Origin: Ottelia alismoides | Taxonomy: Eukaryota; Streptophyta; Magnoliopsida; Alismatales; Hydrocharitaceae | Reading direction: 5' to 3' | DNA: 64,000 nucleotides | NCBI GenBank assembly: GCA_037367405.1 | Contig: JAZKJV010005551.1 | Coordinates: 310,001-374,000, forward strand | Shown: piece after piece, positions 21,735 through 31,871 of the stretch | How positions within the stretch are numbered: position 1 is the stretch's first letter | How the letters are laid out: each line of letters begins with the position of its first letter | Program-made: the position numbers and the translations under genes | Notes under the pieces: model-generated | Databases searched by the model: none | Told to the model about the DNA's origin: nothing | What the model saw: only the letters and a program-made list of their open reading frames with translations

Positions 21735-24700
21735 CTAAAGCTTGGACGTCGATAAGCCTGCAAATACAGATTTCTGTCAAAACACACAAGTGATTAGCAG
21801 ATAAGATTCACAGATCGTGTAGAAAACGAAGCATACCGAGTTGCTTCGCGTTGACAATGCTTGGGCACACAGATGGTGGTGTAGTATTCTCATCCAAGAA
21901 AGGGCCCACCTGATTCGGGTCCGACCATACTGGGTATCCTTTGATCTTACCCTGCAGGATGAAAAGATAAGCTTCAGATGTCCTTTAAGCCGTATAAAGA
22001 TAAACACTTCTTAAATCAATTTTAAGTACCAAAACATTTAGAGCAGCAAGTGTTGCCATCCCTTCGCGAGTCCACTGCACAACGACCGAACGGGTTGTGT
22101 TAATACATCGATAAAAATGTTGACGGGTTAGTACGGAGCTCCGAGGATTTACCTTTGAAGCAGAAGCAATGTGAGGCACGATAACGGCATTTTTCTGATC
22201 TGCAAGTCCAGGTTTCATGAAAGGTTCATCCTAATTAAAACAAAATGGCAACCACGTAACTCAACTGAAACTAAAAAGCCTGATTTGCACTATCGTGTTA
22301 GCAATTTAATAATCTCGATGTCCAGTTTCACATTTATAAGTTTAGAATAGCAAATGTTGTTGTTCCCGACTCCAACAGTTTAGAGATGATCAGTTCCATT
22401 ACTTTCCAAGTTTAGAGAAGGAAACCTCAAACACGTCGAGTCCAACACGAAACATGGGGTTCGCCTTCAGATGCTCAACTAGCGCGGCCTCGTCGATCAC
22501 TGGACCCCTACTGGCATTGACGAGGACGGCTTCCTGCAATGCGAAAAAGCTGATAAAGAAGTTTATCCTTGGAATTTACATTTCATGTATTGATAAAAGT
22601 CAAGAACCACCTTCTTCATGATGGCGAGCCGCTCCTTGTTGATCAGATGATACGTTGTCTTGTCGAGCACAGGGTGCAGACTGATCTGGTTACAAGGAGA
22701 TGGACGAGACTGGTTAATCAACAACAGGCAATGGCAGTTTATCTAACCTTCTTCATAGAAATGAAGTTACTAAAAGTTAGAGGCAGGTGTAGATTGCAAG
22801 AGGCATTTGCGTATCTAACCACGTCGGCTTCCCGGAGAACATCCTCCATGGTTGCAGCTCTTTTCCAAGTAACAGGTTGTTCCCCATTAGCTTTTAGAAA
22901 TTCCCCATAAGCTGCAGCATCACAAGGAGACAAGTATCAAATTAACCCTGAATTCCACCTGATGCCATAAACCTCGGGTTCTCAGCAAAAGCCAAGATAT
23001 CTTACCTGTTACGAATTTTTCGAGCCGTGTTGACTGATACAAATCATAATATATGAGATTCATCTTGAATCCCTCTATCTGCAAAAAGAAAAATCTCATC
23101 ATAGAAAAAAAAAAGAAAGATATCATAGAAAAAAGAGGAAGCAAATATTACAAATAAGTTCCAGATCATATCTTTCAATTACGAAAAGGAATCAGAAAGT
23201 AGTTAGCAAATCAATATATGAAATTATACATGCATGTAGTAAAAATTAATAAATAAAGGGTTTTTATCACTTGTGCCCTCCTTAGATATTGCAATAATCA
23301 AATATGCCCCTTACTTTTTTGCAATACCATATGTGCCCCTGACTTCTTGTTATATTATCACTTATGCCATTCCCTCATACTAGCCATCAAAAAGTTGAAC
23401 TAAATCAGGGTTTGTTTGAGCCATGGTGTGGTTAAAAGGGGTATAATTGTCGAATCTCCCTTTCTTCCTCCTCCCACAACTCCCTTTCTTCCTCCTCCCC
23501 AAACTGCCCTGACCTCCTCCTATATCGTCCAGCCCCATACCCCATGATTTCCACCTCCACCCTCTCCTCCTCAGTTCACGGCGTGTTCTTGAACGCACCA
23601 TTGATCATCGTTTGCAGGGTCGCGGATGCATTGCGAAACACGTCACTGCAAGTGTCCTGCACGAAGATCTAGGACTTGTTTAGGCCGAGTTCCTCGAGGT
23701 GCTTCGATTCTAGGTCGAGCCCGTCCATGGCACCTGCATGGAGATCTGGAAGAGGGTTTTCAGGTCTATGTTGGATACATTCTTGGTGGTGGAACTGGAG
23801 GGGAGGGACAGAGGAGAAGGGGTTGGAGGAGGAGGGGCTAAAGGGGGAGGGGACGGAGGAGCATGGAAGGAAATATCGCAATATATCGGTGATATATCGT
23901 CGATATATCAATATCGGTATCGATATGGCGATATATCCTCCATTTCAGGCATTTCCTTCACAAAAGTGCGTCGATATGGGCGATATTTCGGCGATATATC
24001 ACCGATATATCGTTGAAATATCGTATCGAGACGATATCGATACAGCTTTCCATGCATAGGAGAAGGGGCTGGAGGAGGAGGATGGGTAGAGGAGGAGGTG
24101 GTTAGAGGAGGAGGAGGAAGGGATGTAGGGAATGAGGAGAGAGGAAGAGTGGAAGGAAGAGAAGAAAAGGACATTTCTACCCTCGATTTTTTATATAATT
24201 ACTCTTGTCTCCCAAAATTAACGCTCATTTGGGATGGGGGCGAACAACAGTTATTTACCTGCGGGGCATAAATGATCATTCCAAAAGAAGTCAAGGGTAC
24301 ATCTGATATAGCAAAAAAGGAAGGGGCATAATTGATTGCAATATCTAACTAAAGCACAATTGATAAAAGGGATATTTACACCCATAACCCTGAGTAATTC
24401 ATAATTACCCCAGAAACCCTCGATAAATACGAATTACACACGGGACCCTGAATAATGGCTCCGTTTTACATCTGTAACCTTCCGCTAGTTTGGTGAATTA
24501 ACCCAAGTTAATCTAACTCATCTACAATCTAAGGGCTAGGATAACAGCTAGGATAAACAAAAAGAAAAAAAAATCAGGTGGATGTGGCTTGCAGATGCGA
24601 TGGAGCTGGCGACACGGTAGGGGGAGGGGACGAGGTCGCGAGTTGGGGGGTCGGCAAGGGGAGGGGTGCTGGGCGAGCTCGCGAGCTGGAGGGCCGACTA

Positions 24701-27232
24701 GGGGACGGGTGCTGGGCGAGCTCCCGAGCTGGGGCTGTGGATGGAGCTCGCCAGCGAGGGGGAGGGGGTATTGCAGAGGCGGTGTGGTGGGGGGGTGTGG
24801 AGGGGGGGGATTGCCTGGAGCTCGCGACCTGGGGGGTCGGCGGGGAGATGGGGTGCTGGAGCTCGGTGGGGGGAGGGGGATGCTGGAGCTGGGGGAGGAG
24901 CAGGCCATCTTGCCGGGACGAAGGAGAGGAGGAGGCCATCGTGCAGAGGCGATGACGGGGGGAGGGTGCAGAGCCCGCGATGCCTGGAGCTCGCCACCTG
25001 GGGGGGGTGTCTTGCAGAGCCCGCGACGGAAGAGGGGGGGACTGCCTGGAGCTCGCGACCTGGGGGAGGGGCTGGCGAGGGTTGTGGGTGGGTCTTGCAG
25101 AGGCGGCGATGGGGGGGGGGGGGGGGGGACTGCCTAGAGCTCGCGACCTGGGGGGTCGGCGGGGGGATGGGGTGCTGGAGCTCGGCAGGGGGAGGGGGGT
25201 GCTGGAGTTGGGGACGGAGGCTCGGGGCAGAGCAGGCCATCTTGCCGAGACGAAGGAGAGGAGGAGGCCATTGTACAGAGGCGGTGACGGTGGGAGGGGA
25301 GTGCAGAGCCCGCGCCGGGGGAGGGTGCAGAGCCCGCGATGCCTGGAGCTCGCCACCTGGGGAGGGGGGGGGTCTTGCAGAGCCTGTGTGAGAGGGGGGA
25401 CTGCCTGGAGCTCGCGACCTGGGGGAGGGGTTGCGGGTGGGTCTTGTAGAGGCGGCGATGGGGGGGGACTGCCTGGAGCTCGCGACCTGGGGGTCAGCGG
25501 GGGGATGGGGTGCTGGAGCTCGGCGGGGGGAGGGGGGTACTGGAGCTGGGGGCGGAGGCTCGGGGCGGAGCAGGCCATCTTGCCGGGACGAGCGGGAGCA
25601 GGCTGGGCATGCTTTTGTTTAATCTAAAGAATGGTATCAAATTATAAATATGGTGTGTTAAGAAGGGTAAAATGGTCAACGTAAAACTTTTCCCATCAAA
25701 GTTAACGGATAATCAAGATGAATCTTGACACAGGGTTATGCCATGTAAAGGTTAAGCATTATTCAGGGTCCCGTGTGTAATTCGTATTTATCGAGGGTTT
25801 CTGGGGTAATTATGAAATTACTCAGGGTTGTGGGTGTAAATATCCCTTGATAAAAGCCCTAAAATAAACTTGTTTTTTTGTTTAGTTTTCTCCATCATTC
25901 CACGCTCATCTTTTTTTGTTCGTGTTATTATTTATTATTTGTACCCACCTAAATGGTTTGATGGTATTGCATTGTGCTTACTGCTTACCACCCAAAAGAT
26001 CATGGTTCAAATCCTTCCTTGTGGGAGTTGCATTAGGTAGTCAACAACCAATATAAAAATTACTCAAAGTTTTCAACATGGATTTGAGCATGAATCCATG
26101 TAGCTCCGACCCTACTTATAGTGGGAGAAGAATGTCATTTTTATTATATTATTATAAGATATAATCAAAAAGGGAAAAAAGCAGTTTAATCCGTTCTTTC
26201 TTTAATCAACGGATATAAGGATACTCAAGATTGGATTTTGAACGATGAATAAGGTCCATTACTGTTTTTTTTCCAATTTTCAACACAAGTGATATTAACA
26301 TATGAAAAGAAGCCAATCATACCATCATCCTGGCATATGCCGATCCAATACGCCCGGCTCCTATCACTCCCACCGTTTGTCCCTTGAGCAAATTACCGAC
26401 GAAACTGTTTCCCAAGCAATACGAGTAAATTTAAAAAAAATACCATCAACCATTAATCATCCATAACCAGGAACTCAAAAGGCAAGAAACCATACAGATT
26501 AGGAAGCCATCCATCGTACAGACCAGCCCGCATGAACTCATCGGCCTCTACAATCCTCCTGGCCGCCGCGAGCGAAAGCGAAGCAGCCAATTCTGCGGTA
26601 GTCTCTGTAAGTACTCCCTGCCATTTTTTCCCCTCATAATCAGAATACAAAATTTTGAACGTCTCTAAGGGGCATTTTATCGAACAGCGGGCTGACAAAA
26701 TTCAACTCACAGGCGTGTTTCCGACCGCGACCCCGTGCTTGGTAGCGGCATTCACATCGACGTTGTTGTACCCAACAGCCATGTTGCTGAAGGCACTCCC
26801 TCCCGCCTTCTTCAGTGCAGAGAACAACACCTCCCCCCAATCCTCTGTCAACTGTAACCAAGAACATGCTAATCACAATTAGCAAAATAAAGTCCGAAAA
26901 ACCAAGAAATCAAAAACCCACTAATCATCCCAACCTGACCGATCACACCATCACATCTGTCCCCAATCAGAGCCAGAATATCCTCCACTGACAATATGGT
27001 CTTCCTCTCTGTGCATATCTGTAATCCATCGCAACCATATTTCGTTCAGATACAAAATTATCCTTTCTTTTTGTCAGATCAAGAACACAAATCCGATTGG
27101 ATGAGTTACCTCGACCCGGCAGCCCTCATCGGTCAGGAGCTTGATCCACCTAGTCCCGGGCATGGGCTTGGTGCTGACCACCCTATACTTACCGCTGGGG
27201 TTCCATACCTGGATCGACATGGGGTTCGCCAT
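21735..27232 (-). CDS. HPR1: peroxisomal NADH-dependent hydroxypyruvate reductase
   Basis: This enzyme reduces hydroxypyruvate to D-glycerate in leaf peroxisomes, a late step of photorespiration. Thirteen exons join in frame to 386 residues, the usual length: 27110-27232, 26935-27018, 26711-26851, 26496-26617, 26323-26404, 23006-23078, 22820-22911, 22611-22685, 22426-22533, 22153-22230, 22030-22074, 21837-21951, 21735-21757. All introns are GT..AG. The N-terminus reads MANPMSIQVWNPSGKYRVVS. The NAD-binding GAGRIG is at residues 172-177, and the catalytic set is Arg273 (NASRGP), Glu302 (FEDEP) and His320 (VPHIAS). It ends STSKL, a type 1 peroxisomal signal, whose last six residues come from exon 13. 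No damage is seen, although intron 5 is 3.2 kb and full of transposons. Start: first ATG of the conserved N-terminus. Confidence 0.97.
23862..24054. mobile_element. hAT-like miniature packed with GATATATCG motifs
   Basis: Ends CATGGAAGG and (reversed) CATGGAAAG. The 193-bp interior is almost entirely variants of GATATATCG and its complement. Flanks CGGAGGAG / CATAGGAG are a weak (5/8) target duplication. It sits inside the core of the older Mutator-type element. Confidence 0.5.
24369..25846. mobile_element. Mutator-type long-TIR element (younger) with G-rich core
   Basis: Termini GGGATATTTACACCC and GGGTGTAAATATCCC begin ~95-bp inverted repeats of high identity. The flanks are a perfect 9-bp duplication TTGATAAAA (24360-24368 and 25847-25855), so it jumped into the end of the older element. 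The ~1.1-kb core is G-rich on the + strand and made of imperfect tandem repeats; it encodes no recognisable protein. Confidence 0.88.
24570..25575. repeat. ~335-bp G-rich tandem repeat, three units
   Basis: The landmark GCAGGCCATCTTGCCG recurs at about 24899, 25231 and 25572. Within each unit, CTGGAGCTCGCGACCTGGGG and GATGGGGTGCTGGAGCTCGG repeat. Strong G/C strand asymmetry. Confidence 0.8.
25950..26145 (+). mobile_element. tRNA-derived SINE, copy 3
   Basis: B-box GGTTCAAATCC at ~26002-26012, body with TTTGAGCATGAATCCATGTAG, and end ACTTATAGTGGGAGAAG. It closely matches the copy at 2010. It lies in HPR1 intron 5, opposite to the gene. Confidence 0.65.
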
Positions 27233-27420
27233 GGCAGCGGGAGAGTGATGGTGGGCGGTAGTGATAGTTCTTGATAGCGGATTCTTGTTATATGCGGATG
27301 CTACTCCACCCAAGCCATGGGTGGTGCCAATCAGCATGGGTAAGAATTGGTGGGCCTTGGTAGAAACTCTCCAAAAATGCATGGTTGTGATTGGTGAAAG
27401 ATGAGATCCAAGAGAATGGG
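27233..27420 (-). promoter_or_regulatory. HPR1: HPR1 5' UTR and proximal promoter
   Basis: Upstream of the ATG on the minus strand is a C/A-rich leader (ACTACCGCCCACCATCACTC), preceded by CGCATATAACAAG, a TATA-like stretch about 55-60 bases before the ATG. A GATAAG-type I-box, common in light-responsive genes, occurs farther out at ~27490 on the + strand. Transcription start not determinable. Confidence 0.35.
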
Positions 27421-28612
27421 AGCAAGTGGATAGGGGGGAGTGGGAGGTGGTGTTTGGACCTCTTGTTTGTTATGGAAGAATGGTGATGGGGATAAGGTGA
27501 GGGGGGATGCTTATGTGAATGGTAGGAAAGATCCTCAAGTGGTTCAATCTGTCCATATGGTTGCATTGGATTTGGTCGAATTCCAGCTTAGCTGAGCTGA
27601 GTCCGATCGCGGTTTGATAGAGGTTTTGATGCTTGATCCCTTGTGTCGAGGGGAATGAATCTAATGATTTCTGATCATTTGGATGGGTCTGTATAGTATT
27701 GTGTGCGGTGTACAAAAAATGTATAGCAGGATTTCATCAACAGATTCGAAATGATTTGATTCTTCACTGGACTCCACACATCTTTTTTTCCGTGCAACGT
27801 TGAAGGTTTATTGATTTGATTTCGGTTTTCAGTAGAATTGAGAGTGGGTGTTACGACAGGGCTCTAAACTGGTGTCTTGTTGCAGAAAAGAGTAACCTCC
27901 AGTTACATCGGCATTAACTCGACAAAGAACAAAAAAAAGCATCTCCAATATCCAATCTACTTGATATCTACCAATATTGTGGTGGTATTAACTCGACGAA
28001 AGGATTGTCCTACGAAATAAAATTTATCCGTTTTTACCATAACCTACTAATGAAATCCAAGCACATTGTTCAAAATGCCGTAGGATTCAGGTTGCAAGGG
28101 ATCTGAACATAGATCTGGATCTTTATACCTGACAAACTTTTCCTGACAATATATCTTGTTTACTCAAAATATCTCTAACCATCACCTCTCAACTTTTCCA
28201 AGTTTTCAGTAAACCACTTTTAGAATTTTCCAAGCAGTCCGGAAGTTCCTTCAAACCCTACTTTTTTTCCTTGGGATTTGTTTACCGCAGAATATGTTGA
28301 ATTCATAGTCATGAAGATGATAGATCCTACAAAGTGCATCTGCACAACCCTAAAGACGAACAGGAGAGGTAGAACTTACTAGGAATTGACAAAGGAATAA
28401 GCACAAGAAATCTTTACAGAATGATTTCGCGAACGTCGAAAAACGGTCATGCAATGCAGATTTCCATCAAATTTCCGACATTTGCACCAATAAAATGACT
28501 AGCACGCTTTCTCGGTAAAGAGAACATTCTCTATCGGGAAAAACAGCAAAACGATAGAAGTGATCAAATTCAATCAGCTTGTAAAACTAGCTTATATATC
28601 ATATTCCTTCAA
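27421..28612. other. intergenic between HPR1 and its upstream neighbour
   Basis: Holds the rest of the HPR1 upstream region and the 3' UTR of the gene ending at 28613. No further gene or repeat recognised. Confidence 0.45.
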
Positions 28613-29909
28613 TCACAGGGTCCAGTTGCTTCGAAGCATAACGACAGGTTTTTGGCTCGAGCCAACCATCGCATATACAAGACCAGGTTGCAAATTGAAT
28701 CTCTTTCCAAAATTGAAATTGAGGAATCCCTCAAGATGGACCTGATTTTTACGGCCTTCGGCCAATCCACCCACACTTGTACCCCATCCCAACTCATCGT
28801 CAGGCAGATCAGCAAGAGAAACAGACCACTGAACATGGTCCCGATGGTTCTTCTGGACCCAACATCCGATCTTTGTGCCGTCATTTAGCTCCGAGTCAAG
28901 CATTAAAGTGATGGATCCACCGATCACATCCATAGGTCTTGCCATCAGAGATTGCCTCTTGAAGGTATCAAGATGTCTTTGTTGTGGAGCAAACAAGGGA
29001 ACGGCTAAAGGACCTATTCTCGTTCTTTGAAATGGTGACCGTGGAATCTGCCATAGCCCAGAGAAGGTGACTTTTGTTCCTTCGAATAGTTTATAACTGA
29101 CCTGCCCGAAGGTGGCCAGGCAATCTGGAGAATGCTGGTGAGAAGCAGAAACTAATCCGGCCAATGCAGCAGTAAGGTTGGATGTCATCATATTTACTGC
29201 AGCAGCACAGCTGTGATATTGCCGGAATGATGGTGGTTCAAACGAGGAGATACCACAAAGTCCTTGTACCTATCAAAAATTTATTCCTAGTAGTTCAGAC
29301 GAAATTTTGAAATTGCATGAGTAAAATCTCTATATATAGATGAAATACACCAGGATAGGAACATACCATAAAGTCCCTGCACTGAGCTCCCATGGGGATT
29401 GTAGTCAACATAATCCAATCATTGATACTCGCCAAATAAGTTACTTTTGCCAGCGTTAGTGGATTCCACCGAATGTCCCCATCGAAAGTCGTGTTCCTGT
29501 TAGTAGCAACTACCTCGGCTGTCAGTGCATCTTTTTGCCTAACAGTTGTCTCAAAGATAAACCTCGAATCAATTCCGGTTCTGATCCCAGCACTGCTTAG
29601 CATGTCAATAGATTGCTCATTGTTAGCATCGGCAAAAAACCAAGCTCCAACCACATCAAACACTCCTTTTACACGTGTCCTTGCATCCTCAAATGGACTT
29701 CTATTGGTGGTTTTGGACAAGGAAAGCACGCGCTCTATCTTGTCTTGTCTGTCCCTCAGTTTCATCAAATCGGAGAATGCTTCTATTGGTGGTTTTTTTA
29801 TATCAGGCACACTACCAACAATGAAGGCCGTCTTTGGCCGACTTGAGGAGCTCGAGACATCCGTTGCCCGGCCTCCCGTCTTACCTTCAACAGAGAACTT
29901 TGCACACAC
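28613..29909 (-). CDS. conserved plant protein of unknown function, 5' end uncertain
   Basis: Two exons join in frame: 29367-29909 and 28613-29269, with a 97-nt GT..AG intron (acceptor TTGATAG). The product is up to 399 residues. Notable stretches are 'KLRDRQDKIERVLS', 'VKGVFDVVGAWFFADANNE' and the C-terminal 'NFNFGKRFNLQPGLVY..' ending in RSNWTL. The alternating G/F/L-rich segments and the final aromatic strand recall an organelle outer-membrane beta-barrel, but that is inference. I believe this is a conserved plant family and do not know its name. The first ~25 residues (from ATG 29907-29909) overlap, antisense, the gag end of a copia element. The native start may therefore be lost and this ATG fortuitous. 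Confidence 0.7.
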
Positions 29910-31870
29910 TGCCTCATATGGGCGAGGAGGCAGATACGGCTTGCGAGGAGGACGCAGTCATGATCCAAGTCGTGGTCGTGGACGGGAATCTGGACGAGAC
30001 CGTGACTTTAATCATGGTCGTGGGCGGGACTCTACTGCCTCATGCACTCACTATGGTAGGTGGAACCACCGATTGAACGATGCAGGCAGAAGTTTGGCAT
30101 ACCTTCTTATCACGCCAATAATGCTTATGAGGATGCCTATGATGTGGAAGAGGCATCGCCTACCTCCAGTGGCAAGATTGTTCATCTTAATTATGCAGAT
30201 TACTCCCACTTAATGCAGATCCTTCAGAATCCAGGGCCAACCACCATTAGTAACACTACAACTGTTGCTCTGGCCACTCCTTCATGTACAATAGTCAACT
30301 TTGCTATCGCTCCTACTCCAGCTTGGATTATTGATCCTGGCATCTCTACTCATCTCACTGGAGAAGGTAGTCTGCTCACCTCTTCCATACCATCTACCTC
30401 TGTGAAGTCAGTTCGAGTCGCTAATGGGACTCAATCACATATTACTACTATCGGAACTATGGAATTCTCTTCCAAGCTCTGACTTCCGAGGGTTCACTGT
30501 GCTCCTGATTTTCCTCTTAGCTTGCTATCAGTTTACAAGCTTTGTGTTGAGCTTCATTGCCGTATGATATTTGATGAGCCTTGTTATTTTCAGGACATTC
30601 AGACGAGGCAGATTTTTGGTGGGGGTCATGAGAAGAACGGTCTATATTACATTGACATACCCTCAGACTCCAATTTTGTTGGTGATACATCTATCTCCGA
30701 AGATCCACTCCTATGGCATCTGCGCCTTGGGCATCCCTCTGCCAAGGCTATCTCCGTGATGCTTCATGAACTCTCTGCTCTGAAGCCCTTTCAGTGCGAG
30801 GCATGTGAGTTCGGAAAACATCATCGAACTTCGTTTCCTGTTCGTATTGAGTCTCGTAGTACTGCCGATTTTCATCTTGTTCACTGTGATGTTTGGGGAC
30901 CATGTCCGATCCGCACATTAAGTGGTCATCGTTATTTTATAGTTTTCGTTGATGATTATAGTCGATCTTCTTGGGTCTATCTAATAACGGAGCGTTCGGA
31001 GATTAATCAAATTGTCAGAAATTTCTTTCAATATGTTAAAACTTATTTTTCTAGCATTGTTAAGATCATTCTTACCGACAATGCTCTTGTGTTAACCCAA
31101 CATGACTTGACCTCTTTCTTTGCATCCCAGGGAATTGTTCACCAAACATCATGTCCATATACCTCACAACATAATGGTATAGTTGAGAGAAAACTCCGAC
31201 ACTTGCTAAATGTTGCCAGATCTCTTCTTAGTCAAATGAGTGTTCCTAAACAATATTGGGGAGATGCTATCCTTACTGCAGTGTATCTCATCAACCGTGT
31301 TCTTTCATCTGTTCTCAAAGGGGCAACTCCATTTTCCTGACTTTATCCTACCGAGTCTCCTTTTCCTACACCTCTGCGAATTTTTGGTTGTATTGTCTTT
31401 GTTCATAACTTTCATGTAGTTGACAAATTATTCTCTCGTGCCATCTAATGCATCTTTCTTGGGTACTCTCGTACCCAGAAAGGCTATCGTTGCTATGATC
31501 CTGTTGGACATCGATACTATGTATCTGTTGATGTCACCTTCTTTGAGCAAACAAGTTATTTCACACAGACCGTGAATGACATTCCCCTGGACCTCCCTCC
31601 TCCACCAATCGTCTATACTCGTCATGGTACCTCTATACCTTCTACACCAGTGTTTGTACCTTTGCATGTCCCTTTTATGCAGGATGATATGATCACTTCG
31701 AGTGCTCCCACTACTGATGTCCCGGATGTACCTGGGGAGCTTCCTATAGCTCTACACAAGCAAAAAAGGAGATGTGTGTATCACCCCATGTCACATTTTA
31801 CTTCTACAGATGGTTTATCTAGTTGTGACAAGAGATTTGCAGATGCTCTGAATGCTATTAACGTTCCAAG
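29830..31870 (+). mobile_element. Ty1/copia gag-pol remnant
   Basis: In order: gag C-terminus with an RG-rich tract and a damaged zinc knuckle (CTHYGRWNH), protease region (WIIDPG.STHLTG, catalytic DSG changed to DPG), pre-integrase (LLWHLRLGHPS, CEACEFGKHHR) and integrase core (HCDVWGP, FVDDYSR, LTDNA, GIVHQTSCPYTSQHNGIVERK). It then continues to 'IFGCIVFVH' and the loop before RT. A long stretch at 30522-31340 is still open; stops occur at ~30481, 31338 and 31447. It stops before RT and is joined directly to gypsy sequence. Confidence 0.85.
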
Positions 31871-31871
31871 A

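Larger units (their letters stand above)
23258..25860. mobile_element. Mutator-type long-TIR element (older), split by a second one
   Basis: The left arm reads GGGTTTTTATCACTTGTGCC and continues ~110 bp with repeated 'TGTGCCCC/TATGCCCC'. The right arm at ~24230-24368 is its diverged inverted copy, ending GATAAAAGCCCT after the nested element (25856-25860). The arms match those of the element at 54123-55386, so it is one family. The core is GA/GGAGG-rich. Own length about 1.1 kb, non-coding. Confidence 0.75.
23079..26322 (-). other. HPR1: HPR1 intron 5, transposon-filled
   Basis: 3244 bp between exons 5 and 6, while the other introns are tens to a few hundred bases. It contains two nested Mutator-type elements, an hAT-like miniature and a SINE. 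Splice sites: donor GTATGATT at 26322, acceptor TTTTTGCAG ending at 23079. Confidence 0.9.

Noticed and set aside
24574..25578. 334-codon open frame on the minus strand, Pro/Ser-rich
   Set aside because: It is a low-complexity reading of the G-rich 335-bp tandem repeat in a Mutator-type core; overlapping long frames exist on both strands.
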